A stretch of 64,000 bases of DNA. Source: Bacteroides fragilis (GTDB lineage: Bacteria; Bacteroidota; Bacteroidia; Bacteroidales; Bacteroidaceae). The notes under the pieces were generated by a model. That model made no database searches, was not told the DNA's origin, and saw only the letters and a list, made by a program, of their open reading frames with translations. How positions within the stretch are numbered: the stretch's first letter is position 1; every line of letters starts with the position of its first letter. Position numbers and translations under genes: made by a program. Location: contig NZ_CP018937.1 in the NCBI RefSeq assembly GCF_002849695.1, positions 3,534,001 to 3,598,000 on the forward strand. Reading direction: 5' to 3'. Of the stretch, positions 17,444-26,842 are shown piece after piece.

Positions 17444-20400
17444 TTAGAATGTAAAGTCTAAACCGAGTGTGAAAGTACGTGGCAGAGGATAATTCAAACC
17501 TGCGTTGGCATTACCGGCTTCCGGATCGAAATACTTAATCTTGTCCCACACAGCAAGATTATATCCCATAATATAAATACGGGCAGCCTCAAAACCAATC
17601 TTATCCATAAATTTCTTAGGAAGCTGATAACCGAACTCTATGTTTTTCAGTCGTAAGAATGAACCATCACGCAGCCACCAGGTGCTTGCCACCCGGTTGT
17701 TGGCATTATTGGCATTGTTTTTATGCAAACGCGGAATAATGACATCCTGGCTGGGATTGCTCTCGGTCCAACGGTCTAAAGCAAACGTACGGTAATTGGA
17801 CTGGTCGACACCCCAGGAGAACGGGTACCATCCTTCTGAAGTAGCCCCTCCCAGAAGAACAGATGTATTGCCTGCCCCTTGAAAAAAGATACTTGCATAG
17901 AAACCCTTGTACTCGGCATTAAGGCCAAATCCATAAATAATTTCAGGGGTACTCGGGTTCCCTACTCCTCTTACCTGGTCGTAAGAGTCAATCACACCAT
18001 CACCATTTACATCGACGTATTTGATATCACCCGGACCAACCAATCCTCCCAAAGTAGGACGCGGAAGTTCCGAACGAAGTTTATAGGTTTTCAATCCGTT
18101 GGCATTGGTACTGACTATAAAATCGTCCTCGGTATAAAGCCGGTCGGCAATATAAAGAGTATTTTCGCTGACCCGGGTACCGGTAACTGCTTGATAATCG
18201 TACTTCTGAGGTAGCTCATCGTATTCAAGAATTTTGTTGCGCGTAAAGGTAAATGTCCCGCGGGCGCTGAGTTTCAGTTTACCTATCTGCTGATTGAGGT
18301 TCATTGACATATCCACACCCTGATTACGTACCTTACCAAAATTCTGCCATGGGTCTTGACGAAGTCCGCCCAACTGGGGAACAGTACGGCGTTGCAGCAA
18401 GATATCTCTACGTTCGGAACGGAAATAATCGAAAATAATATCAATACGGTTATCGAACAATCCAAGATCAAAACCATAATTCTGCTTATCTTCAATTTCC
18501 CAAGCCAGATAGGGGGCTGCAAAACGTCCTTCAACAATACCGTTACCTATTCCGTTGGTTCCGCCAGTATCTCCGATACCCTGTGTAAATCCACCGGCAT
18601 TGGTCGTGAAAGTAGGACGATACAAAAAGCGTTCCTGTCCCGTTTTATCATTACCCGTACGTCCGACAGATGCTCTCAGCTTTAGTTTATTAACTATCTT
18701 TTTTACCGCTTCCGGATAGAATGATTCGTTAGAAAGATAGTAAGCGGCACCGACTGCCGGGAAAAAGCCGAAACGATTACCTTCGGCAAATGCTTCGGAA
18801 CCGGTATAACCAAAGTTGCCTTCGACAAAATAGCGTCCGTCATAGCCATAAGTGGCACGGCCCACAAACCCCTGCTTACGGAAAGGAAGAGGAACATTGT
18901 GCTGTTGTGTCTCTTTCTGCATATACAGCAACATGGCCCCCACGTCATGTTTTCCAAACGTACGTTTGTAGTTGACAGACGCATCGATATAAATTTTCTT
19001 GGTGGCAGATGTCGCACTGTTTTTGGGATCCTGAATATCCGGGTTACCCGATACAACCGTAGAGAAAATCAGTTGTCCCAATTCATCACGACCAGTAGCA
19101 TGATATCGTGTCGGATTATATTCACGACGGATAATCATCTCGCTGTCATAGTCATAACTTATATTCAGGTTGGCAGACAAACCTTTGGTAATGAAATCGA
19201 GTTTTTGATTGACATTTACTTTTGACTGGATACCGGTTCTGTATTCTTTTGCATAACCGGAGTTCATCAATAAGTTATAAGGGTTACGCATATTGGCATC
19301 TCTTTCCTGAGCATAAGTAGCTACTGTTCCGTCACTGTACACAGCCGGGAAAGCATAGGGAGGAGTGATCAACATGGAACGGAAAATGGTGGAAGTACCT
19401 GTTCCCGGATAATTATTAATGAGATATTGCATGGCAAGATCTACTCCTACTGTAGTAGTAGAAGATACAGCCATATCAATATTAGAACGCAGATTAAACC
19501 GGTCAATACCGATATTGGTATCATAAATCCCATTCGGTCTGTTCTTGAACAATCCGCTTTCATTAAAATAGGCACCTGATACGAAATACTTGGCCTTTTC
19601 CGTACCACCGCGTACATTGAGTGTATAACGGTGGCTGAAGGTATTCTTACGAAGAAGTTCGTCAATCCAATTGGTATTAGGGTACAGATCCGGATCATCG
19701 TTGTTACGGTAATGGGCTATCAGTTCATCAGAAAATTGAGGTCCCTCTCCATCATTGCGCAATGCTTCGTTATACAGGCTCAGATAATCGGCAGAACCAA
19801 CAAATTCCGGAAGACGAGTAGGTGACGAAATCGTATGTTCTGTCTTAAAAGATATTTTAGCCTTCTCAACCCGTCCGCGCTTAGTAGTCACCAGTACTAC
19901 ACCGTTAGCTCCTTCCGCACCATAAATGGCAGTAGCGGCCGCATCTTTCAGTACAGAAAATGTTTCTATTTCATCCGGTTCAATATCACTCATATTTCTG
20001 GGAACTCCGTCGACAAGTACAAGCGGAGAAGTTCCTCCGGCAAAAGTACTGACTCCGCGAATCCAGAATTCGGCATTGTCATAGCCCGGCTCTCCTGAAC
20101 GCTGTACTGCAATCAGACCTGCCACCTGACCGGCAAGGCTGTTATTCAGGCTTCGGGAAGGAACGACAATGTCTTTGGGTTTTATCGAACTCATAGATAC
20201 CACCACGCTCTCTTTTTTCTGTTTACCGTAACCGACTATCACTACCTCATCGAGCGCTTTTGAGTCTTCGTGCAATACGACATTGATGTTGCGACGTCCT
20301 TTCACTTTGATTTCTTCGGTATTATATCCCAGGTATGAGACCAGCAAAATCACATCATCCGACGGAAGCATGACTTCATAACGTCCTTCCATATTGGTTA

Positions 20401-20896
20401 TGGCACCGATAGCAGGATTTCCTTTTACCACTACGTTTGCACCGATGACTGACTCTCCTTTTGCGTCGGTAACGACTCCGGTAACTTTGATTTTAGCCTT
20501 CTGCTGAGGGGCAGAGGCGGATTCGGAAGTTTCTTTTTTATAAATAATGATCTGACGGTCTTTAATGGTAAATCCATTATCGGTATGTGCCAATAATTGC
20601 TCTAATATTTTTTCGACCGACTGATTAACCACATTTACACTGACTTTCCGGTTCAAGTCAATAACACCATCCCTGTAAAAGATGATAAACTCACTATTCT
20701 TCTCTATCTCCTTAAAAACCTGTAGTACGGTTTTTCCGGCAGATTGCATAGTAAAGACTTTGGTTTGCGAGTAAACACTTGAAGCATAAGCTATTTCGAA
20801 TGCAAAAGTGAATAACAAAAATAAAAAAATACTTTTTATTGATAATAAAGTTCCTACTTTAGTCCTATTGGGACTAAATATTCCATGATTATTCAT
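17444..20896 (-). CDS. SusC-like TonB-dependent transporter with STN domain (unit 3)
   Basis: 1150 residues from ATG 20896 (the frame is open to 20920, but the preceding residues add nothing recognisable). The hydrophobic export segment IKSIFLFLLFTFAFEIAYA is followed by an STN domain at about 50-115 (FTMQSAGKTVLQVFKEIEK ... FIIFYRDGVIDLNRKVSV). A regulatory-like domain comes next (VTGVVTDAKGESVIGANVV), then the plug (ALDEVVIVGYGKQKKES, VLVDGVPRNMSDIEPDEIE) and a barrel ending LGLDFTF. STN, FecR and sigma together imply trans-envelope induction. Apart from the STN part it closely resembles the SusC at 10087-13302. Confidence 0.95.
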   Translation of the reverse strand: MNNHGIFSPNRTKVGTLLSIKSIFLFLLFTFAFEIAYASSVYSQTKVFTMQSAGKTVLQVFKEIEKNSEFIIFYRDGVIDLNRKVSVNVVNQSVEKILEQLLAHTDNGFTIKDRQIIIYKKETSESASAPQQKAKIKVTGVVTDAKGESVIGANVVVKGNPAIGAITNMEGRYEVMLPSDDVILLVSYLGYNTEEIKVKGRRNINVVLHEDSKALDEVVIVGYGKQKKESVVVSMSSIKPKDIVVPSRSLNNSLAGQVAGLIAVQRSGEPGYDNAEFWIRGVSTFAGGTSPLVLVDGVPRNMSDIEPDEIETFSVLKDAAATAIYGAEGANGVVLVTTKRGRVEKAKISFKTEHTISSPTRLPEFVGSADYLSLYNEALRNDGEGPQFSDELIAHYRNNDDPDLYPNTNWIDELLRKNTFSHRYTLNVRGGTEKAKYFVSGAYFNESGLFKNRPNGIYDTNIGIDRFNLRSNIDMAVSSTTTVGVDLAMQYLINNYPGTGTSTIFRSMLITPPYAFPAVYSDGTVATYAQERDANMRNPYNLLMNSGYAKEYRTGIQSKVNVNQKLDFITKGLSANLNISYDYDSEMIIRREYNPTRYHATGRDELGQLIFSTVVSGNPDIQDPKNSATSATKKIYIDASVNYKRTFGKHDVGAMLLYMQKETQQHNVPLPFRKQGFVGRATYGYDGRYFVEGNFGYTGSEAFAEGNRFGFFPAVGAAYYLSNESFYPEAVKKIVNKLKLRASVGRTGNDKTGQERFLYRPTFTTNAGGFTQGIGDTGGTNGIGNGIVEGRFAAPYLAWEIEDKQNYGFDLGLFDNRIDIIFDYFRSERRDILLQRRTVPQLGGLRQDPWQNFGKVRNQGVDMSMNLNQQIGKLKLSARGTFTFTRNKILEYDELPQKYDYQAVTGTRVSENTLYIADRLYTEDDFIVSTNANGLKTYKLRSELPRPTLGGLVGPGDIKYVDVNGDGVIDSYDQVRGVGNPSTPEIIYGFGLNAEYKGFYASIFFQGAGNTSVLLGGATSEGWYPFSWGVDQSNYRTFALDRWTESNPSQDVIIPRLHKNNANNANNRVASTWWLRDGSFLRLKNIEFGYQLPKKFMDKIGFEAARIYIMGYNLAVWDKIKYFDPEAGNANAGLNYPLPRTFTLGLDFTF

Positions 20897-20949
20897 ACAT
20901 TTGTACGATTTGATTAACAAATTTGTTTTTACGTAGTTTAATCTAATCA

Positions 20950-20983
20950 GGGGTTGGATGATATGAGGGTATTATCCAACCCT
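20950..20983 (-). promoter_or_regulatory. Hairpin between FecR and SusC (unit 3)
   Basis: Arms GGGTTGGAT (20951-20959) and ATCCAACCC (20974-20982) pair perfectly. The stem continues with partial pairing inward. It occupies the same place as the double hairpin of unit 1, between the regulator genes and SusC. No T-run follows on the minus strand, so a role in mRNA processing or stability is as likely as termination. Confidence 0.55.
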
Positions 20984-21024
20984 TTCTTAAAAAATTTAAG
21001 GTCCTTGTTTCATAATATTAGAAA

Positions 21025-22224
21025 TTACTTGGTTAATAAAAAATGGTTCTCTCTGATCTCTACTTTCGCAGGTATGGTTTTACTTAACATTTCCAAAACA
21101 TCCCATAAATCTTCCCGTAAATCAAGCTTACCACTACAGGTTAACCCGATCAGCCCCGAATCAGCTGTGATGTGTTTTCCATAATATTGAGATAACTTTT
21201 CGATGATTACTTCAATCTTTTCACGTTCAAAGCAATAATAGCCTTCTACCCAACTGATATATTCAGACACATCCACTGTATTTATCCGCAACTCGTTCCC
21301 TTGGTCATCATAAGTTAACATATCATTGGGGTTAAGAACTTTCTCGGGATGCTTATGTGTATCCACTTTCACTTTACCGGATACCAAAACCACCGATTGT
21401 TCCTCTGCAGAATCATAAGCACTCACATTAAATTTCGTGCCCAGCACCTCTACTTCCATCCGATTGGTCTTTACGATGAAAGGCCGGGTTTTATCAAGAG
21501 ATACCTGAAGGTAGACTTCTCCATTCACATAAATCTCCCGCCTATGTGCCGCAAACTCTGTCGGATATACCACACGGGTATTAGCATTCACGGCTATTCG
21601 TGTCCCGTCGGAAAATGTTATAAAAGAACGTTTTCCGGAAGGAACTATTAACTGATTATAACCTGCGCCCCCTTCTTCATCTGCCTGAGCCGTTCCGGAA
21701 TTGATGGCTATTTTACCACCCTTCTTATAGTGTAATTTACTTTCTTTCCCATCCATAACCACCTTCTGCCCTTTCGACAAGACTAACTGTATGTCATCGC
21801 TATGATCCGGTTGGGAGATACTGGCCAAACTGTAAAATGAACTTTCTTCATAAAAAGCAATAAGGGAAAAAACAAAATAACTGCTCAAGACCAACATTGA
21901 TATACAGGCAGCAATACTCGCTACACGCAGGAAAATTAATCGTTTTTTTCCTCTTCTCGCTTTTTTCTCAACCGCTACCTGATAGCTGATTCGTTCCCAA
22001 AGTATTCCCACTTCATCGTCTGTCATCTGCTTTTGAGGACTTACGGCTACAATCTTTAAAAAACTTCGAGCCATATGTAACTCTTTGGCAAAATCGCTGT
22101 CTTCTTTCTCCAATCTTGCCCAAAAATCGTCACTTTGTTCCGTAGGATGCTGCATTGAGTCCAGAAAAGGTCCGTCGTTCAACAAATCAGCTGCGGTATA
22201 GTGTATATAGTGAGTTCGCTCCAT
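21025..22224 (-). CDS. FecR-family anti-sigma factor (unit 3)
   Basis: 399 residues, longer than the other two FecR proteins in the window. Cytoplasmic N-terminus (residues 1-110), membrane segment at about 118-140 (IAACISMLVLSSYFVFSLIAF), periplasmic FecR domain (QLIVPSGKRSFITFSDGTRI, NGEVYLQVSLDKTRPFIV, MEVEVLGTKFNVSAY) and C-terminal domain (IEVIIEKLSQYYGKHI). The periplasmic part should contact the STN domain of the SusC downstream. The sigma gene ends 99 bp upstream. The order sigma, FecR, SusC repeats that of unit 1. Confidence 0.92.
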   Translation of the reverse strand: MERTHYIHYTAADLLNDGPFLDSMQHPTEQSDDFWARLEKEDSDFAKELHMARSFLKIVAVSPQKQMTDDEVGILWERISYQVAVEKKARRGKKRLIFLRVASIAACISMLVLSSYFVFSLIAFYEESSFYSLASISQPDHSDDIQLVLSKGQKVVMDGKESKLHYKKGGKIAINSGTAQADEEGGAGYNQLIVPSGKRSFITFSDGTRIAVNANTRVVYPTEFAAHRREIYVNGEVYLQVSLDKTRPFIVKTNRMEVEVLGTKFNVSAYDSAEEQSVVLVSGKVKVDTHKHPEKVLNPNDMLTYDDQGNELRINTVDVSEYISWVEGYYCFEREKIEVIIEKLSQYYGKHITADSGLIGLTCSGKLDLREDLWDVLEMLSKTIPAKVEIRENHFLLTK

Positions 22225-22323
22225 TTTCTTCTTTTTATAAAAAGACAGACAGAGCTCTGAAATCTACTCAGTGAAAAGCGGATTTTTTTATTAGATTTCT
22301 ATTACCTGCTGATAAACAACAAT

Positions 22324-22902
22324 TTAGAACAGAAAGAAAAATGGCAATATACCATACATTTCACGCAAGCGGGTAAGAGATCGCTGAAGTAAATTATAGG
22401 CTGACTGATAATTAAGCCCCATCAGCTCACAAATAGAACTGTAATCCAGCCCTTCAAAAAAACGATAATAGATGATTTCACGCTGTCGGGGAGAAAGCGT
22501 ATTCAACAAATGGGCAACAGTATGTTTCTGAGATGTTTCATCTTCGGTCTCAATAATTTTTTCTTCTACCGACAAATCGAACTCATAATTTATATTAGAG
22601 ATATAAGTGTCATGTAAACTCCCTTTATTAAAGACATTAAAGATAGAATTCCTTAACGAAGACATTAAGTAGATTTTAATATTGGCAGGAGGAGAAGAGT
22701 ATTTACCTTTCTGTCTGTAGATATTCACAAAAACATCCTGGACACAGTCTTTCACCATCTCTGTATCTGTAGTAAAGCGACACCCATATTGATAGAGTTG
22801 CTGAACATATTGAGAATACAGCCATGCATAAGCATTGTCATCTCCTTCCAGAAATGACTGCCACTTCGCATTACTACTCTCAACGGGATCATTATTATAC
22901 AT
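22324..22902 (-). CDS. ECF-type RNA polymerase sigma factor (unit 3)
   Basis: 192 residues. Region 2 at about 20-85 (AYAWLYSQYVQQLYQYGCRF ... MVKDCVQDVFVNIY) and region 4 at about 130-185 (LNTLSPRQREIIYYRFFEGLDYSSICELMGLNYQSAYNLLQRSL). It differs clearly from the sigma factors at 7125 and 37060, so the three systems are probably insulated from each other. It is transcribed divergently from aroC; the 260-bp region between them must hold both promoters. Confidence 0.92.
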   Translation of the reverse strand: MYNNDPVESSNAKWQSFLEGDDNAYAWLYSQYVQQLYQYGCRFTTDTEMVKDCVQDVFVNIYRQKGKYSSPPANIKIYLMSSLRNSIFNVFNKGSLHDTYISNINYEFDLSVEEKIIETEDETSQKHTVAHLLNTLSPRQREIIYYRFFEGLDYSSICELMGLNYQSAYNLLQRSLTRLREMYGILPFFFLF

Positions 22903-23124
22903 ATCGCATGACTTCTGACAACATCAGTTGCGCAAAATAAGCAAAAATTCATTAAAGGTAGTCAAGAAACCTCTCTTTTTAACTATAAAATTCCTTTATA
23001 ATTGCTAATCTTCTTTCTTGTACTAATTAGAGGACAAACAAAAGCCGGCATCTATTACAGCGAAATTCAATCTCCCCTTATGAAGGAAAACCGAAGAGAA
23101 CAACTCTTTCCTGAAATTTATTGT

Positions 23125-23132
23125 TATATTTG
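23125..23132 (+). promoter_or_regulatory. Probable -7 box of the aroC promoter
   Basis: TATATTTG matches TAnnTTTG and lies 31 bp before the aroC ATG. No clean TTTG is present 19 bp upstream, so only the -7 element is supported. Confidence 0.4.
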
Positions 23133-23162
23133 CATATACTAAACTTTAAAGCCTTATTCAAT

Positions 23163-24239
23163 ATGTTCAATTCATTTGGCAATATTTTCAGACTAACCAG
23201 CTTTGGCGAATCTCATGGTAAAGGAATCGGAGGAGTGATTGATGGATTTCCAGCAGGTATCACTATCGACGAGGAGTTCGTTCAGCAAGAACTGAACCGC
23301 CGTCGCCCGGGGCAGTCGGTCATTACCACTGCACGCAAAGAAGCTGATAAGGTAGAATTTCTTTCGGGCATTTTCGAAGGAAAATCTACAGGATGCCCCA
23401 TCGGGTTTATCGTATGGAACGAGAACCAACATTCAAACGACTATAATAACCTGGAAAAAGTATATCGTCCGTCACATGCCGATTATACATACACTGTAAA
23501 GTATGGAATCCGTGATCACCGTGGTGGAGGACGTTCTTCTGCACGTGAAACCATTTCAAGGGTAGTGGGTGGTGCTTTGGCAAAACTCGCATTGCGTCAA
23601 TTGGGAATTCACATCACAGCTTATACTTCACAGGTAGGTCCAATTAAATTGGAGGGTAATTATACGGATTACGACCTTGACTTGATTGAAAGCAATCCGG
23701 TGCGTTGTCCGGACCCCGAAAAAGCAAAAGAAATGCAGGATTTGATTTATAAAATCAAGGGTGAAGGAGATACCATTGGAGGCGTATTGACTTGTGTCAT
23801 CAAAGGATGTCCTATCGGACTTGGACAGCCTGTATACGGTAAGCTACATGCCGCATTGGGAAATGCCATGCTGAGTATCAATGCTGCAAAAGCTTTTGAG
23901 TATGGAGACGGTTTCAAAGGACTCAAACAAAAAGGATCAGAGCAAAACGATGTGTTCTACAACAATAATGGGCGGATAGAAACACGAACCAACCACTCCG
24001 GAGGAATCCAAGGGGGGATCAGTAACGGGCAAGATATCTTCTTCCGGGTAGCATTCAAACCGGTAGCCACGGTACTGATGGAACAGGAAACTGTTAATAT
24101 CGACGGCATCGATACCACATTGAAAGCCAGGGGACGTCACGACCCATGTGTATTGCCACGTGCAGTACCTATTGTAGAAGCCATGGCAGCAATGACCATA
24201 CTCGACTATTATTTATTGGACAGAATGACGCAACTTTAA
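23163..24239 (+). CDS. aroC: Chorismate synthase
   Basis: Final enzyme of the shikimate pathway, converting 5-enolpyruvylshikimate-3-phosphate to chorismate with reduced FMN. From ATG 23163 it has 358 residues, the usual length; the frame is open further upstream but [19 protein letters not shown] is the normal start. Signatures: [62 protein letters not shown] and [18 protein letters not shown]. It is cytoplasmic and housekeeping. The M20 peptidase start follows 11 bp after its stop, suggesting co-transcription without an evident metabolic link. Confidence 0.97.
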   Translation: MFNSFGNIFRLTSFGESHGKGIGGVIDGFPAGITIDEEFVQQELNRRRPGQSVITTARKEADKVEFLSGIFEGKSTGCPIGFIVWNENQHSNDYNNLEKVYRPSHADYTYTVKYGIRDHRGGGRSSARETISRVVGGALAKLALRQLGIHITAYTSQVGPIKLEGNYTDYDLDLIESNPVRCPDPEKAKEMQDLIYKIKGEGDTIGGVLTCVIKGCPIGLGQPVYGKLHAALGNAMLSINAAKAFEYGDGFKGLKQKGSEQNDVFYNNNGRIETRTNHSGGIQGGISNGQDIFFRVAFKPVATVLMEQETVNIDGIDTTLKARGRHDPCVLPRAVPIVEAMAAMTILDYYLLDRMTQL

Positions 24240-24250
24240 AATTATTCAAC

Positions 24251-25615
24251 GTGAACGAAATTCAGAAATATATTGCAGAGAACGAACCGATGATGATGGA
24301 GGATTTATTCAGCCTCATCCGTATTCCCAGTATCAGCGCATTACCGGAACATCATGACGATATGCTGGCATGTGCACAACGCTGGACACAATTATTACTC
24401 GAAGCCGGAGCAGATGAAGCCATCGTTATGCCTTCAAAAGGAAATCCTATCGTATTCGGACAAAAGATAGTAGACCCTAACGCTAAAACGGTATTGATAT
24501 ATGCGCATTATGACGTGATGCCTGCCGAACCTCTCGATTTGTGGAAAAGCCAACCTTTTGAACCGGAAATACGTGACGGACATATTTGGGCGCGAGGTGC
24601 CGATGACGACAAAGGACAAGCATTTATTCAAGTAAAAGCTTTTGAGTATCTCGTAAAATACAATCTGCTGAAAAACAATGTGAAATTTATTTTCGAAGGA
24701 GAAGAAGAAATCGGTTCACCAAGTCTGGAGGCCTTCTGTGAAGAGCATAAGGAACTACTAAAGGCCGATATCATACTGGTATCAGATACCAGTATGTTGG
24801 GTGCCGATCTTCCTTCATTAACTACCGGGCTGCGTGGTTTGGCCTATTGGGAAATCGAAATAACAGGTCCAAATCGCGACTTGCATTCAGGCCACTTCGG
24901 TGGGGCTGTAGCTAATCCGATTAATGTGCTTTGCGGCATGTTGAGTAAAGTAATTGACGCTGACGGACGCATCACGATCCCCGGATTTTATGATGCCGTG
25001 GAAGAAGTTCCACAAGCAGAACGGGAAATGATCGCCCATATTCCTTTTAATGAGGAAAAATACAAGGCAGCCATCGGTGTAAAAGAGCTTTTTGGTGAAA
25101 AGGGATACAGTACCCTGGAAAGAAACAGTTGCCGCCCCTCATTCGATATTTGTGGCATTTGGGGTGGCTATACCGGTGAAGGCTCTAAAACCGTACTCCC
25201 GTCAAAAGCCTATGCCAAGGTATCGTGTCGGCTGGTTCCGCACCAAGACCATCATGTAATCTCAGATCTTTTTGCAGACTACTTCCGCCGAATCGCTCCG
25301 GCTACAGTGGATGTAAAAGTGACACCGATGCATGGAGGACAAGGATATGTATGCCCTATATCACTACCGGCCTATCAGGCAGCAGAAAAAGGATTTGAAA
25401 TAGCCTTCGGTAAAAAACCATTGGCCGTACGTCGCGGAGGGAGTATCCCTATTATATCAACCTTCGAACAGGTGTTAGGAATAAAAACCGTACTTATGGG
25501 ATTCGGACTGGAATCGGATGCTATCCATTCGCCTAATGAAAACTTCTCTCTGGATATATTCAGAAAAGGGATCGAGGCAGTTGTAGAATTTCATCTGACA
25601 TACAGTAAAAAGTAA
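24251..25615 (+). CDS. M20-family zinc dipeptidase
   Basis: 454 residues from a GTG start at 24251. The frame extends back into aroC, but VNEIQKYIAENEPMMMEDLF fits the family N-terminus and the GTG is 11 bp past the aroC stop. Zinc-site motifs are in order: YAHYDVMPAEP (His, with Asp two residues on), WARGADDDKGQ (bridging Asp), FEGEEEIGSP (general base Glu and metal Glu), SDTSML and, at the C-terminus, IHSPNENF (His). The dimerisation lid domain carries DLHSGHFGGAV. It probably hydrolyses dipeptides in the cytoplasm; substrate preference is unknown. Confidence 0.93.
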   Translation: MNEIQKYIAENEPMMMEDLFSLIRIPSISALPEHHDDMLACAQRWTQLLLEAGADEAIVMPSKGNPIVFGQKIVDPNAKTVLIYAHYDVMPAEPLDLWKSQPFEPEIRDGHIWARGADDDKGQAFIQVKAFEYLVKYNLLKNNVKFIFEGEEEIGSPSLEAFCEEHKELLKADIILVSDTSMLGADLPSLTTGLRGLAYWEIEITGPNRDLHSGHFGGAVANPINVLCGMLSKVIDADGRITIPGFYDAVEEVPQAEREMIAHIPFNEEKYKAAIGVKELFGEKGYSTLERNSCRPSFDICGIWGGYTGEGSKTVLPSKAYAKVSCRLVPHQDHHVISDLFADYFRRIAPATVDVKVTPMHGGQGYVCPISLPAYQAAEKGFEIAFGKKPLAVRRGGSIPIISTFEQVLGIKTVLMGFGLESDAIHSPNENFSLDIFRKGIEAVVEFHLTYSKK

Positions 25616-25619
25616 GCTT

Positions 25620-25717
25620 CTTATCACAAATAATAACACGGATTAAAACAGATATCAATCAGGTTCCGTTGCGACCTAAAATTGAATGCTGTTTTAATCC
25701 GTGTTATTTGTGGTAAG
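25620..25717. terminator. Long bidirectional terminator-like inverted repeat
   Basis: Arms at 25620-25651 and 25689-25717 pair over nearly 30 bp (cores CACGGATTAAAACAG and CTGTTTTAATCCGTG), with a 37-nt loop. It sits between two convergent genes, the M20 peptidase and the bile-salt-hydrolase-like gene, and fills nearly the whole gap. The stem is AT-rich, which is unusual for so long a terminator. Confidence 0.75.
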
Positions 25718-25722
25718 ACTTA

Positions 25723-26775
25723 TCATGGCAACTCAAACATAAATGTGAACGATTTACTGTCTTTGAAATCTTTCACTGCGTCTCCTGTATAAATTTCCCC
25801 GTGTGTCAAAGATAATTTCCTGATATTTGCACTCGGACTAAAATCAACCCTATTCAAATCTACCCAGAACAGATTGGGAGTCAAAGTCGACTCAAAGTAG
25901 TATACCCGATTTTTCTGATCAGAAACCGAACGCCAACGTGTGGAAGAAATATACGGCTTGTCCGGAGTTGTGATTCCGAAAGGAACAGATACATTCCGCA
26001 TCACGCTCAATACACTCGGTACAGCAATATTCGCATCCGATGTCTGCGGAATAGCATGAATATAGAAAGAAGCACGCACAAAACGGTCACTTGAACGGTT
26101 GGTTCCCGGCAACATATTCAAACCGCCTACCTCTTTCCAATAATCATTCACAGCCAATTGAAGATCGTAACGGGGAGAGTTTGTCATTACTTGATATTCT
26201 TTACCTTCATGGATGATCAGGTCTCCATTGATATACTCCAGAATAGCGGAATTACCCGTTTCATCAGTGATAGCCATATGCAATGTAGATGCAGAGCCAT
26301 TAGGCATGTTCGGAGCATCAATGCGGAAGGTTTGTTTACTTAGCTCTTCAACAGCTTCACGTACTGTTGCAAAGTTATCAAGCACATACTGTGTCCAAAT
26401 ACTGATCCCCATTACAGGGCGGGTGTCATTGGGACGGGTATAGACAGACTCCGGTAGAAACAGGAGACTGGCAACCAACCCTTTTTCATTCATGCCGTCG
26501 CAAGTACCGATATCATACCCGGTAGCCACAATGCTGCCATACTTCGAAGTCCATTCTACCGTATTTCCTTTATCGTACCCTGCACGTTTGATACCACGGG
26601 GAAAAAGATATAAATTAGACTGAATATCCTCTTTCCAATCCATCGTACGTCCGGTAATCACCATATTATCCGGTCCAATGTAAACTGCACGTGTACATGC
26701 TTTCGCAGGCTGTCCACCCCAGATCAAATTGACAGCTATAGTAACCAAAGCTGCCATCATAATTTTCTTTCTCAT
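25723..26775 (-). CDS. Secreted choloylglycine hydrolase / linear amide C-N hydrolase (bile salt hydrolase-like)
   Basis: Ntn-hydrolase of 350 residues from ATG 26775. The start is chosen because the signal peptide MRKKIMMAALVTIAVNLIWG begins there. Cleavage after PAKA exposes Cys27 as N-terminal nucleophile (CTRAVYIG). Conserved active-site blocks: TGRTMDWKED (Arg and Asp), NEKGLVASLLFLPE, EYINGDLIIHEG, VMTNSPRYDLQL (Asn) and the Arg in TNRSSDRFVRASF. This family deconjugates glycine/taurine bile acids or opens related amides such as penicillin V. The gut-Bacteroides setting and a periplasmic location favour bile salts, but specificity is inferred. Confidence 0.9.
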   Translation of the reverse strand: MRKKIMMAALVTIAVNLIWGGQPAKACTRAVYIGPDNMVITGRTMDWKEDIQSNLYLFPRGIKRAGYDKGNTVEWTSKYGSIVATGYDIGTCDGMNEKGLVASLLFLPESVYTRPNDTRPVMGISIWTQYVLDNFATVREAVEELSKQTFRIDAPNMPNGSASTLHMAITDETGNSAILEYINGDLIIHEGKEYQVMTNSPRYDLQLAVNDYWKEVGGLNMLPGTNRSSDRFVRASFYIHAIPQTSDANIAVPSVLSVMRNVSVPFGITTPDKPYISSTRWRSVSDQKNRVYYFESTLTPNLFWVDLNRVDFSPSANIRKLSLTHGEIYTGDAVKDFKDSKSFTFMFELP

Positions 26776-26794
26776 ACTCTTTTTATTAATTAAA

Positions 26795-26830
26795 ATGGTT
26801 TTGTTATCTGCATTTAGATAACAAAACCAT
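26795..26830 (-). terminator. 15-bp perfect hairpin between putA and the bile-salt-hydrolase-like gene
   Basis: Arms ATGGTTTTGTTATCT (26795-26809) and AGATAACAAAACCAT (26816-26830) are perfect around a 6-nt loop, followed on the minus strand by TTTTAATT. It lies 12 bp past the putA stop and only 19 bp before the next start codon. It may terminate putA or, in a read-through transcript, structure the leader of the next gene. Confidence 0.7.
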
Positions 26831-26842
26831 AGAGTATTAGTT

